The position numbers and the translations under genes were made by a program. Below, piece by piece: positions 24,501 through 34,560 of a stretch of DNA of 64,000 nt. This stretch comes from Arctopsyche grandis. Its lineage: Eukaryota; Arthropoda; Insecta; Trichoptera; Hydropsychidae. Under the pieces are notes generated by a model, which was given only the letters and a program-made list of their open reading frames with translations, was not told the origin of the DNA and searched no databases. Where the stretch lies: the NCBI RefSeq assembly GCF_051622035.1, contig NC_135365.1, positions 7,466,501 to 7,530,500 of the forward strand. Direction: 5' to 3'. Position 1 is the first letter of the stretch. The number at the start of each line of letters is the position of its first letter.

Positions 24501-27500
24501 AAAAATTACTCACATCACCCATATGTGCTTTTTGCTTGCAGAGGAATTTGATGCTTACATCATTGTTTCTTTCGTTAACGCAACCCTGGTGCTCTCCATC
24601 GGCGAGACCGTAGAAGAAGTCACCGATAGCGGTTTCCTCGGAACGACGCCGACACTCAGTTGTCACGCACTCGGCAGCGATGCCCTCGTGCAAGTCTATC
24701 CGGACGGGATCCGTCACATCCGAGCCGACAAGAGAGTCAACGAATGGAAGGCCCCCGGCAAGAAGACTATCGCGAAATGCGCCGTCAACCACAGACAAGT
24801 AGTCATCGCACTGACCGGCGGCGAACTAGTCTATTTCGAAATGGATCCTGTAAGTTTATATCCAACGTTGAACCGTTCAGGCGAGTCAACGATGTTGACT
24901 TTCGTCGTAAACGTTCCTATCCCACTCGCAAATCATTATCCTTATTTTTTTTTCGGATCGGGTTCATATTCGATTCAATCTGAGAATTTGGATACACATT
25001 TCATTACCAATATCATACCATATATAATATAATACATAGTTCAGAAGTGGATTCGATTGTAATATTTTTCTCATCGATTTCAGACGGGACAACTGAACGA
25101 GTATACGGAGCGTAAGAAGCTATCATCTGAAGTCTCGTGCATGGCTTTGGGCTCGGTGAATCCTGGAGAGCAGCGAGCTTGCTTCTTGGCCGTCGGCCTC
25201 AGCGATAATACAGTCCGGATCATATCGTTGGATCCGTCGGTACGTTGATTCGATTTTAAATCTGTATGTTTATAACTTTGCCTATGATGATCAAAGGACA
25301 CCACTGATTGCTCGTTGATTACAAACCCAATTAGCGTTATTCAAATTCTCTGAAGTCTTACTATTATACAGTACTATTGGTTTATTGTTATTTGTTTTAT
25401 TTATAAGAAAACTTATTCTTTATAGGATTGCCTGTCGCCGAGATCTATGCAGGCTCTACCGGCTGGTGCTGAATCACTTTGCATCGTTGAACAACCATTG
25501 GAGACTGGTTCTAAACCAGCTTTGCATTTGAACATCGGTCTCACAAACGGTGTACTTTTGCGTACTACTTTAGATCCGACGACTGGAGATCTCGCCGATA
25601 CTCGTACAAGGTATATATCAGAATTTTTATTTATAAATTTCTATTTTATTTGTGTAATTAATGTTGATTATTTTGCTTACTTATAGATACTTAGGTTCAA
25701 GACCTGTTAAATTGTTCCGAATTCGCATGCAAGGCAATGAAGCTGTCCTCGCTATGTCTTCGAGAACTTGGCTCAGCTATTATCATCAGAATCGCTTCCA
25801 TCTCACGCCGTTGTCTTACGAATGTTTAGAATATGCTTCAGGATTTAGTTCAGGTAATTTGATACTAAGGTTGAATTATATATATTATATAAAAGGCGAG
25901 CCTAGAGTCACTAATTTGTCATTTAAGGATAATTGTAGTGCTAGAGGTACTCGTAAATCAAATGATCCCAAAATTATAGATCCAATTTAGTATTTTCGTG
26001 TTGAATTGGATTATTTTTTATATAGGGGTGGGAAACATTCTATATTACTTTAACATACATATATGTACATGTTTTATTTTGAACTATTGTTTGATTATTT
26101 TTTTTTGCTTCATTACAGAACAGTGTGCTGAAGGTATCGTCGCAATTTCTACCAACACGTTGAGGATTTTAGCTCTTGAAAAATTGGGTGCTGTATTCAA
26201 TCAGATTTCGATCCCATTGGAGTATACGCCGAGACGTTTCGTCATACATCCGGAAACCAGTCATATTATTGTGGCCGAAACTGAACATAATGCTTATACA
26301 GAAGAGACTAAGAAGCAGCGAAGGTGAGAATATTTTCAATACTGTTATGGTTTGATATATGTATAGTGAGAAATATGATGAAAGTTTTACACATTCACTG
26401 AATGTTTATTGACGATATCCCTGCAGTACTGATTAATAATTAATATAAACTGATATGTTAAATGTGTCCAATGTGAAGCTTTGTTTCTGATATTTTTTGT
26501 GTGTTTAGATTACAGATGGCGCAAGAGATGAGGGAGGCTGCCGGTACTAGTACCGAAGAGCAACAGTTGGCCAATGAAATGGCTGACGCTTTTATACTAG
26601 ATGTCCTTCCGGAGAATATATTCTCTTCGCCGAAAGCCGGCGCCGGAATGTGGGCCTCTCAACTGCGTGTGGTCGACGTCGGAGCTGGTACGACCTTGCA
26701 AAAGCTACCTTTAGAACAGAATGAAGCTATTATGGCGTTGTGTATAGCTCGTTGGGCCCCTCGTGGTGAAATACCGACGACTTATCTGGTAGCTGGAGGC
26801 TCCATTGATCTGTTGTTGTCGCCGAGGACATGCGCGCAAGGATTCTTGAATGTTTATAAGGTAAAGTGATGATGATTCCTCAAATTTTTTATTCAATTTG
26901 ATCGTATATTGCGAATAAATGTCTGGTATTGGCTTAAATTCTAATGTGATGTTATTTTTTTTTTTATTACAGATGAATAATGGAGTGTTGGAATTGGTTC
27001 ACCGAACTGTAGTCGAAGGTCCGGTTGGAGCTTTGGCTTGGTTAGGTGGACGATTGCTGGCCGGAATCGGGAACGTTCTTCGGTTGTATGATCTCGGAAG
27101 GCGTCGCCTCTTGCGAAAGTGCGAAAATAGACACATTCCGAACTTGATCGTAGACATTCAACCAATTGGTCAGAGAGTATACGTCGGAGACGTGCAAGAA
27201 AGCGTGTATTGTTTGCGGTATAAGAAGCGGGAGAACCAGCTCATTATCTTCGCCGACGATACACATCCAAGGTAACTTTCTTCTGTGTAGAACTGATTGA
27301 TTGGTTTTTTCTTAATTAATTTTGCATATGATGAGATAAGGACACCACTGATTGATCGTTGATTACAAACCCAAATAGCGTTATTCAAATTTATCTGAAG
27401 TTTACTTTGTACTTAACAATATTGTTGTTTTTTATTGTATTGAAAGATGTTTAATGTGTCTTTTTTTCTTTTTAGATGGATTACCAACACTTGCATATTA

Positions 27501-28535
27501 GATTACGACACTGTTGCCAGTGCTGATAAGTTTGGAAACGTAGCCATTATGAGACTACCGTCATCGGTTACTGACGATGTTGATGAAGATCCAACCGGAA
27601 ATAAAGCTCTATGGGATAGAGGTAATTGATTAATATTGTATAATGTATATTTTTTAATGAACGTTTTGACATGATGATTTTACGCATGCTAGACTTATGA
27701 ATAGCAATGATTCGAATTCTATATACTTTTTCTGAGGTTCAACTATAATATGTAGGATTTAATATTTTGAATATAAAGCATTGTCTTCATGAGCTTTTTT
27801 TTGCATCGTAGGTCTGTTGAACGGTGCATCACAGAAGACTGAAATCGTAGCTGTGTTCCATGTCGGTGAAACTGTGACATGGTTGCAACGCGCTACTCTC
27901 ATTCCTGGCGGCTCTGAAGCTTTGCTCTATGCAACGCTAAGTGGCGCTCTCGGTGTACTGTTGCCGTTCACGTCTCGCGAAGATCATGATTTCTTCCAGC
28001 ACTTGGAGATGCATATGCGGAGTGAAAACTCGCCGCTGTGTGGACGGGATCATCTATCCTTTAGAAGCTATTACTATCCTGTTAAGGTATTGATTTTTTT
28101 TTTATTATTGCACAGTTTTCATCCATGAGGTAGTCAGCTGATTGTTTCTTTTTCGAATTAATCGGCGTTATGCTCGTGGTATAGTAATCCCATTGTTGTG
28201 ACTTGTTTGATATGATCGTTCTGGTTGTTGATGGCGTTGGTCGCTCTTTGGATTGATTTTTGTGAGAGTTGAAGTCAGACTTCTTGTCGTCTGGTTTCTT
28301 AGTGATCGAAAATTACATTTTATGTTCATTTAATCGATTGTTTGTTTGTTGAGTATTTTGAGTTTTTGTTTAAATTTTTTTGTTTTGTTTGTAGAATGTT
28401 ATCGACGGGGATCTCTGCGAGCAGTTCAACTCCCTCGATATGTCCAGACAGAAGTCGATAGCGGCAGATCTCGAAAGAATACCAGCTGACGTTTCGAAAA
28501 AATTAGAAGATATAAGAACCAGATACGCCTTTTAG
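21582..28535 (+). CDS. SF3B3: Splicing factor 3B subunit 3 (SF3b130/SAP130)
   Basis: Sixteen coding exons: 21582-21807, 22187-22357, 22545-23068, 23148-23293, 23542-23699, 23879-24055, 24542-24849, 25084-25239, 25426-25610, 25687-25853, 26119-26323, 26509-26860, 26973-27271, 27476-27621, 27812-28086, 28395-28535. They join in frame to 1211 residues (human protein 1217). Every junction is GT-AG. SF3B3 is a triple beta-propeller subunit of SF3b in the U2 snRNP, scaffolding branch-site recognition in the nucleus. Landmarks follow the family from [12 protein letters not shown] through [51 protein letters not shown] and the CPSF_A-type C-terminus to [12 protein letters not shown]. The most diverged part is about residues 840-960; there is a deletion of about 10 residues after ESLCIVE. 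AATAAA lies at 28671. Introns 3, 6, 9, 12, 14 and 15 hold snoRNA candidates (introns numbered with the 5' UTR intron as 1). Confidence 0.97.
22396..22470 (+). ncRNA. C/D-box snoRNA candidate, SF3B3 intron 3
   Basis: Box C-like ATGATGC lies at 22400-22406 (last base off consensus), D' CTGA at 22428-22431, a C'-like TTGATCG follows, and D CTGA is at 22462-22465. The 12 nt directly upstream of D' (TCCGTGTTTCAA) are the exact complement of UUGAAACACGGA in 28S rRNA. By the D+5 rule it would methylate the second A of GAAACAC. The terminal stem is weak. Confidence 0.6.
23739..23808 (+). ncRNA. C/D-box snoRNA candidate, SF3B3 intron 6
   Basis: Box C ATGATGA is at 23744-23750, D' CTGA at 23769-23772, C' GTGATTT at 23779-23785 and D CTGA at 23800-23803. 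TTGGTCCGTGTT (23756-23767), one nt from D', is the exact complement of AACACGGACCAA in 28S rRNA. The D+5 rule points to the A of the CAC triplet, which from memory is the site guided by yeast snR60 and vertebrate U80-type snoRNAs. Confidence 0.75.
24382..24464 (+). ncRNA. Stable hairpin in SF3B3 intron 7, possible H/ACA element
   Basis: Arms AAGGGTCAATGTTGAA (24382-24397) and TTCAACATTGTCCCTT (24435-24450) pair with one mismatch. An ACA triplet lies at 24462-24464. A convincing first hairpin and H box are not visible, so an H/ACA snoRNA is only a possibility. Confidence 0.25.
25279..25358 (+). ncRNA. C/D-box snoRNA candidate, SF3B3 intron 9
   Basis: Box C ATGATGA is at 25284-25290, D' CTGA at 25304-25307, C'-like GTTGATT at 25314-25320 and D CTGA at 25350-25353. 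Both guide regions, AAGGACACCA before D' and TAGCGTTATTCAAATT before D, are preserved in the intron 14 copy. I could not place either target from memory. Confidence 0.7.
26370..26437 (+). ncRNA. C/D-box snoRNA candidate, SF3B3 intron 12
   Basis: Box C ATGATGA is at 26375-26381, D' CTGA at 26398-26401, C' TGACGA at 26410-26415 and D CTGA at 26429-26432. Potential guides are GTTTTACACATTCA and GATATCCCTGCAGTA; no target was recognised. Spacing fits a short C/D RNA. Confidence 0.5.
27323..27403 (+). ncRNA. C/D-box snoRNA candidate, SF3B3 intron 14 (paralogue of intron 9)
   Basis: Box C ATGATGA is at 27328-27334, D' CTGA at 27348-27351, and D CTGA at 27395-27398. The sequence between the boxes is about 85-90% identical to the intron 9 candidate, while the surrounding intron sequence is not. 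That argues for selection on an RNA rather than a whole-intron duplication. Confidence 0.7.
27666..27741 (+). ncRNA. C/D-box snoRNA candidate, SF3B3 intron 15
   Basis: Box C ATGATGA is at 27671-27677, a weak D' (ATGA) near 27697, C'-like ATGATTC follows, and D CTGA is at 27732-27735. Flanks TTGAC and GGTTCAA could form a short terminal stem. The guide before D is AT-rich and its target is unknown. Confidence 0.45.
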
Positions 28536-28966
28536 ATTTCTCACATGTACAAATTAAAGCAAATTCCAATTTGCGCAGTATTTTTACTTATGTATATAAA
28601 TGTCGGATTAAGTTATTGTAATTGTGATATTTAAATTTAAGTTAATTTAATTATTGGTATAATTTTTTCTAATAAACTAATTGAGTGAAATTATTATGTA
28701 TTTTATTTTTACACAAATAATCTTATATGAAACATTCAAAGCAACCAAAATACACCTAGTCTATGAAAACACACTTGACTAAGCAGCAAACAAATTTTTC
28801 TAGTTTGTAATGGCTGTTCATGCTAATAAAGATCATTATCGTTTCCAATGGGTTCAAAAAGTAAAGCTTTGGATATTTGAATCGATGCATTTCCTAACAA
28901 TAGTATCCGATTTGAAATTTATACATTAGTATGAAACGTTTTCATGTAATTCAACTGCCATTAGTC

Positions 28967-29480
28967 CTTAAGAGGGTTGGATAGCAGCGTCACTTTTGAA
29001 TATCGCTTTATAAAAAATGTTGTTTTTGTTTCTGTCTTCGAGCTACAGCCCGAACTACCACGAAAGTGAGTGAGAGTGTGTGTGTGCGCGCGCGTTTTGC
29101 ATCGAGCACAAATTCCCAAACATCGAATATTATTGATGTATTATTGATGCGAGCGGGAAATATTTGTACTTGCAACGTTTGGGAACATGCATCTTTCGTA
29201 ATATGCTGTTTCGGTCGCTCGCGCTTATGAATGTATTTACGCGTCCCGCTTCTTTGAATTCTCCTTTCCGTCGTGTCATATGCATATCGTTCAGCGTTTG
29301 TTTGTACGAAAGTCTAAGAACTGAGTACTTACAATGGATGGAAGAAAAGGGAAGAAATAGCGTATGTTCCAGTCGACTAAAAGACAAAAACGATATTTTA
29401 AACGAAATATCCATCTTACAACACATTCGACCACCAGGTAATAATGCTTTCTTGTGACTTAGTAACTATTATTTATTATG
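28967..29480 (+). mobile_element. TTAA/GAGGG-ended element fragment
   Basis: The left end TTAAGAGGGTTGGATAGCAG matches the left end of the MITE at 8566. No matching right end follows nearby, so the element is truncated or interrupted. A GTGTGTGTGCGCGCGCG tract lies at about 29077-29095. Confidence 0.4.
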
Positions 29481-29499
29481 CAAAATGTAGTGATGTGAG

Positions 29500-29892
29500 C
29501 ATAGCATAGGAAAAGGAGTAAGACAAGGAGATACAATCTCGCCCAAGTTATTCAATGCGGTGCTTGAGGGAGTTTTCAGGAAATTGGATTGGGATACAGC
29601 CGGAGTAAGCATCAATGGTCGCTTTTTGAGTCACCTTCGGTTCGCAGACGATATAGTTCTAGTAGCTCGTGATTCAGCTGACCTACTTATCAGACTAACA
29701 CAGCTGGACAGGGAAAGTAGAAAAGTAGGATTAAAAATTAACGTAGATAAGACTAAACTAATGTTCAATAGTTATTGCATGCCTGATAGCATCCCCTTAG
29801 ATGATAAACCAGTAGAAGTAGTAAATAATTATTTATATTTAGGTCAAATAATTGACATGTCTGGTAGTAAAAATGAAGAGATAAAGAGATAA
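29500..29892 (+). pseudogene. RTE-type LINE reverse transcriptase fragment
   Basis: The frame reads GVRQGDTISPKLFNAVLEG and then FADDIVL, the catalytic RT motif, followed by VGLKINVDKTKLMF and NYLYLGQIID. Order and spacing match the RT palm of RTE-clade non-LTR retrotransposons. The open part covers about 130 codons and stops at 29890. Both element ends are missing. It joins directly to a Mutator-like transposase remnant, so one element probably landed in the other. Confidence 0.8.
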
Positions 29893-31050
29893 ACATCGAT
29901 GTCGCCAATGCTGCTGCTGTTGGAAACTTAGCTGTAGCCTCCACAAGTTCTGGACCGACATCTTTGTATACAGTTCCGCGAGATTTATTCGATCAAAATT
30001 TATCAGAAACAGCTAGTTCAACGTCATCAACGAGGCTTGATGATTTAGTTATAGAAGCAGAAGCAGACAATCCCAACGAAACAGATATTCATGAACAATT
30101 AGAAGGGCGCAGAATAGTAGATATTAAATATTTATTTTCAGCGCTTTCAAAAATTTAGCATGAACACACTAATTGTACATTATCTGACTTAAATTTTGTG
30201 AAAAAAATAAGAAAAGGTTTTCTCAGCGAATATGTTTTTCGGTGTAGAATGTGCTTAGCAAAGGAAACTGTATACTCCGAAGATCCGAAACTGCAAGTTT
30301 CCGCAAATACTGCTTTCGTAGAAGGAATTATTTGTACAGGTAATGGCTATTCACAATTAAATGAAATTTGAGTCGTGGAACTTACACAAGCATAGAACAA
30401 CATTTAGCGCCAACAATCGAAGAATGTGCCTTTGATGAAATGATTGTCGTTGGTGAAGAAGAAAAAAGGCTCGCCATTTTAAATGGTGACATAGACGAGG
30501 AAGGATATCCCTTACTGACAGTCATTGCAGACGGTTCTTGGGCAAAGAGATCATATAAAAGTGGGTTTAACTCCTTGTCTGGTGCAGCGTGCATAGTAGG
30601 GCTCCGAACTAAAAAAGTTTTATATCTCGGAGTACGAAACTCTTAGGGCGGTTTCAGACTAGCGTTTTATACGCGCGTATAATCTCGTTTTTTGAAGTGC
30701 ATGTAGGCACGTATAGGCGCTTCGTTTTCCATACGCGCAACTCGTACGAGCGTAGACGCGCTTATAAGCTCGTATTATCCATGTTGATACTAAATCACCA
30801 CTACCGGTTCGAGCGAAAACGCCGAAATAAGCCCGTGTACGCGCGTTCGGTTTTTTGAAGCGCAAAAAGTAGCGCGCGTGTAAGCGCGTATGGCGAAATG
30901 ACCGTATACGCGCAGAAATAAAACGCTAGTCTGAAACCGCCCTTACCGCTGCATATGTGCCAGAGCTACAAAATTAAATATAGATGCAACTGAGCACAAG
31001 TGTTTTAAAAATTGGCGTGACAGCGCTAATGTCATGGAAGCTGATAAGTC
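29893..31050 (+). pseudogene. Mutator-like transposase-domain pseudogene, split by a MITE
   Basis: Decayed plus-strand frames resemble the Mutator-like transposase domain found in many insect multi-copy proteins: GRRIVDIKYLFSALSKI, then FRCRMC with paired cysteines, LTVIADGSWAKRSY and FNSLSGAACIVGLRTKKVL. Stop codons at about 30156 and 30369 break the frame. A 297-bp MITE at 30646-30942 interrupts it after LYLGVRNS. Beyond the MITE, once the duplicated TTA is counted only once, the frame resumes with YRCICARATK and reaches CFKNWRDSANVMEADKSI, as the family predicts. It is a dead copy, not a host gene. Confidence 0.75.
30646..30942. mobile_element. Harbinger-type MITE (TTA duplication, 25-bp perfect TIRs)
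   Basis: Both ends start GGGCGGTTTCAGACTAGCG and are identical for 25 bp when inverted. TTA flanks both sides (30643-30645 and 30943-30945), as for PIF/Harbinger elements. The interior is rich in ACGCGCGTA-like motifs. It interrupts the transposase pseudogene. Confidence 0.85.
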
Positions 31051-31699
31051 TATTTAAATATATCTATATTTTATTTAATAATGTGTGTTTTATTTTCATT
31101 TATTATTTTATGTTCAGTATATTTGTTATCTGTAAATGCATTTTCATTTTTCAAAACTGCACCAAGGAAAGATCCCTGGAAAATATACTTCCCACTTTTA
31201 TTACTAATTGTTTTAATAAAAAATATATTTGCCTTCTGTTTGTACCTGTGAACAATATTCAAGAAGAAAAAAATCGTATATATCAATTTAAAATAATTTG
31301 CCCGTGAAAGGGTTTAATTACTATAATCTTTTCCTGTATTTTAAAAAATGTGAATATTTCACTAATATATATGTAGAAAATAGATTTTAGTATTTTATTT
31401 TCATTTTCTCCGCAAACAAAATGAAAAAATATTTTGAATAAATTCAATAATTACTTTACATAACACATTGTTTTATTTTAGAAGTTCGTATAAAAGTGTC
31501 ACGTACATACATGGACACACCAATCTGGAGAAATAAAAAGAAATCGACAAGTCAGAAGTTGCAATTTGGTGTGCGCGAATATAGTACTTATGTATCGAAA
31601 TATGTAATACGTACATATTGTGTAGTTACGATAAGAGCGAATTGTATATCGTATGTATGAACTTGTCATGTGAACAGTGGAGTCGTATGTGAGTGCGAG

Positions 31700-32180
31700 T
31701 GTGTGTGTATAGTGTACGTGTACGTGTACTAGCCTCGGACCCCCCCCCGACCCCCGCACATATATTGAGTAAAAGGGACAGATGCGCGTCCAACAGATTC
31801 TACCTCTTTTAAATTTACAAAATCCAGCTTTCCTAATCAACTATTTTCTCCTCCAAAACTGAACCAATTTTAAAAAAAATTTCATCATCGGTATGAGAAA
31901 GATATTTTCTGTGCATCTATCAGCGTATTTTTTTTAAAATCGACCGTTAAATAAGCACGCTGGACTCTTTTCGTGGGTGTAAAAAAGAGGCGATTTTATA
32001 GATGTTTGGCGGCTCCTAGCTCCTACAAAAAATAATAAATCAAAAAAATAAAACGATAGATGCACCCCAATGGTGGATATCCATAGCATATTAAAAAATA
32101 ATTTCTCTAGTGCCATAATTGAGGAAGGGAGAAGTTTAGTAAGTTTGTATGGACAAGGCGCTGCTGTCCAGCCCTCTTAA
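31700..32180 (-). mobile_element. Second TTAA-type MITE copy, reversed
   Basis: The region from about 31740 to 32180 is the reverse complement of the left two thirds of 8562-9063, ending GTCCAGCCCTCTTAA at 32180. The far end, near 31700, is not preserved as a clear terminal repeat. A poly-C stretch lies at 31741-31756. Confidence 0.55.
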
Positions 32181-32744
32181 GTGCTTCTGAGTAGAGGTCA
32201 ATCTGCCGAGTACATAACCTATACCACTGTTTTGATACAGTTCAAAGCGACAGGTGAACGACCCTATGTCGCGATTTTGAAATTATTGATTTTACTCAAA
32301 AAACTAGTTGACTCGTATAGCGTCCAGTAGTAGTCATGGATACCAGTTATCGATTATTTTCCCCCTGGTTTCCACGTTGTTTTTGTGCCTGGAAAATAAC
32401 TTGATTGCATGCATCATGAGCTTCCTTCGAAATATATTCAATATATTGATGAAAATGTTTGAATGTGGAAAATAAAGCAGTTTTTCACGGCCATGCATAA
32501 TCGATTTTTTACACCGTTTTTTTCCCCTTCTGAATTTAATGCAACGCTATAATATGCAATTCAATTTGTCACGGTCTCAATATTCCAGTCTCCGTTCTTT
32601 GTTTGCATCTGAGTATGGAGAAAGAGGGGGGGGGGGGTTCAGCAAGACATGAAATTTTTTTATTGATTTTAACTTCCCGAAACGTTTTAGGGCGCAGACA
32701 CACTGAATCGTACGACATAGCCTTCTAGGTATTTTATTTTTACA

Positions 32745-33100
32745 TAGATATATACCAGGAAGGCCTAACAGGTAAACCCCAATGCGCCTTTCTAGACAGT
32801 TAATTACAAACATTGCAGCATTTTTTATTACATAAATCGCTGTATCTCGAGAGGCTGAAGAACACGAAATTAACAATTTAATCCATAGAGACATTACGGA
32901 TTTAGACGTGTATATAATTGTTTACACATTGTACATAAATCAAATTCAGATATTTGTGACATAGCGGGTAGGATAGTTTTTGCCAATTTGATGAAGGAAC
33001 CGTTTCAACAATGAAATCAGATAAATTGGCAAACTCTGACAGGAAACGATCGGTTTGAGTCACAAATAGCCAAGTCTGGCCAGCAGCATTCAAGATATTG
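32745..33100 (-). repeat. SINE copy, minus strand, head truncated
   Basis: It has the tail hairpin ACCAGGAAGGCCTAACAGG, the block AAATCAGATAAATTGGC and the landmark GTCTGGCCAGCAGC. The tRNA-like head beyond about 33100 is missing. Confidence 0.6.
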
Positions 33101-33245
33101 ACTCCAGTTGTGATGCGCGTATCCTCATGTCATTGTTAATTCGTACGATTTTATTATTTCGACAAGTTTCTCCTAAATTTATCCAAATATGGAAATTACT
33201 GCCTAATCTATGACAATACTATATATAAAAACGGACTGTCGCTAA

Positions 33246-33297
33246 ATATATTTGTATATTTGTATATTTGTATATTTGTATATTTGTATATTTGTAT
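33246..33297. repeat. 8-bp tandem repeat TATATTTG
   Basis: About six copies of TATATTTG lie near the 5' end of the Helitron-like element. Confidence 0.85.
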
Positions 33298-33336
33298 GTG
33301 ACGGACGATCAACCATCAACCAGTATGGGGAACAAA

Positions 33337-33763
33337 TTTTTTTTTTTTTTCATATTTTTCAGTTTTTTAATTTTTTTCATTTTTTCAGTTTTTTCATTTT
33401 TTTCATTTTTTCAGTTTTTTCATTTTTTTCATTTTTTCAGTTTTTTCATTTTTTTCATTTTTTTCATTTTTTCAGTTTTTTCATTTTTTTCATTTTTTCA
33501 GTTTTTTCATTTTTTTCATTTTTTTCATTTTTTCAGTTTTTTCATTTTTTTCATTTTTTCAGTTTTTTCATTTTTTTCATTTTTTTCATTTTTTTCATTT
33601 TTTCAGTTTTTTCATTTTTTTCATTTTTTCAGTTTTTTCATTTTTTTCATTTTTTCAGTTTTTTCATTTTTTTCATTTTTTTCATTTTTTCAGTTTTTTC
33701 ATTTTTTTCATTTTTTCAGTTTTTCATTTTTTTCATTTTTTTCATTTTTTCAGTTTTTTCATT
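33337..33763. repeat. T-rich minisatellite (TTTTTTCA/TTTTTTCAG units)
   Basis: About 420 bp consists only of T-runs punctuated by CA or CAG. The basic period is about 26 bp, with units differing by an extra TTTTTTTCA. Many units contain TTTTTTCAG, the shape of a splice acceptor. It produces spurious Phe-rich frames. Confidence 0.9.
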
Positions 33764-34140
33764 GCCGGGGGCGCTGGCGGCGCTGGGGGCGAAGCCCCCG
33801 GGGTGCCAAAGGCATCGGGGCGCTGGGGGCGCCGGAGGCGTCGGCGGCGCTGGGGGCGAAGCCCACGGGATGCCGAAGGCATCGGGGACGCTGGGGGCGA
33901 AGCCCCCGGGGTGCCGAAGGCATCGGGGGGGCTGGGGGCGCCGGAGGCGTCGGCGGCGCTGGGGGCGAAGCCCCCGGGGTGCCGAAGGCATCGGGGGTGC
34001 TGGGGGCGCCGGAGGCGTCGGCGGCGCTGGGGGCGAAGCCCCCGGGGTGCCGAAGGCGTCGGGGGCGCCGGAGGCGTCGGCGGCGCTGGGGCCGAAGGCC
34101 CCGGAGCGACGGAGGCATCGGGGGCAAAGGCGTCAGGAGG
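33764..34140. repeat. GC-rich minisatellite (GGGGGCGAAGCCCCC units)
   Basis: Tandem, variably deleted units contain GGGGTGCCGAAGGCATCGG, GGCGCCGGAGGCGTCGGCGG and the hairpin GGGGGCGAAGCCCCC. Composition is very GC-rich in an AT-rich genome, so nearly all frames lack stops. The predicted proteins are artefacts. Confidence 0.9.
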
Positions 34141-34301
34141 TCGGCGATGCACAAAACGTAGTTCGTAATTCGTAATCACTTCGTAATTCGTGCATCAATT
34201 TCTTTCCGAAACCAGTCGATTCAATATCTTTAACTTTATTTTTATTCGAGTTTCAATTCCTTTTCGAAACCACCCGTTGAAATCAACGGGTCCAACACTA
34301 G

Positions 34302-34560
34302 TCTATATATAAAAATGAATGTCTGTGGGAGTGTCATTGCAACGCTATAATTTCAAATGTTTTCGCGTTGGGACCAATGTGTTCGCTGCCTGCGTTTTTC
34401 CGACAAATGGGAACGGGAACTGTATGCATTTTTCCGACAAATGGGAACAGGAACGGGAATGAAAACGTAAACGGGAACGGGAATTGCATGCGTTATTGTG
34501 GCATTGCAACGCATGCCGGGTTCAGCTACTACAAGGATAAAATATCACTGAAAACATTTC
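34302..34560 (+). mobile_element. Helitron-like 5' end fragment
   Basis: TCTATATATAAAAATGAATG starts directly at the 3' border of the previous element. Similar sequence is at 63907. A degenerate GGGAACGGGAA repeat follows. The 3' end was not located. Confidence 0.4.

Larger units (their letters stand above)
33219..34301 (+). mobile_element. Helitron-like element carrying two minisatellites
   Basis: The 5' end CTATATATAAAAACGGACTG lies at 33219. The 3' end is a hairpin (CCCGTTGA/TCAACGGG, 34273-34290) followed after 7 nt by CTAG at 34298-34301 and then T, the Helitron terminus. A shorter copy with the same ends is at about 38339-38690. No Rep/helicase is encoded, so it is non-autonomous. Confidence 0.6.

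Noticed and set aside
26861-26972. C/D snoRNA in SF3B3 intron 13
   Set aside because: A GTGATGA box C occurs 6 nt from the donor, but there is no CTGA box D in the intron.
28087-28394. C/D snoRNA in SF3B3 intron 16
   Set aside because: CTGA and TGATGG words occur but not in the required order and spacing.
28967-32180. One 3.2-kb piggyBac-like element bounded by the two GAGGG ends
   Set aside because: Both ends are of the same (left) type in inverted orientation, and no piggyBac transposase lies between them, so two separate copies are more likely.
33337-33763. CRISPR-like regular repeat
   Set aside because: The array is a low-complexity minisatellite without unique spacers in eukaryotic DNA.
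33252-34175. 307-codon open frame on the plus strand and several overlapping frames on both strands
   Set aside because: It is entirely made of the T-rich and GC-rich minisatellites; open frames follow from composition and no conserved protein is present.
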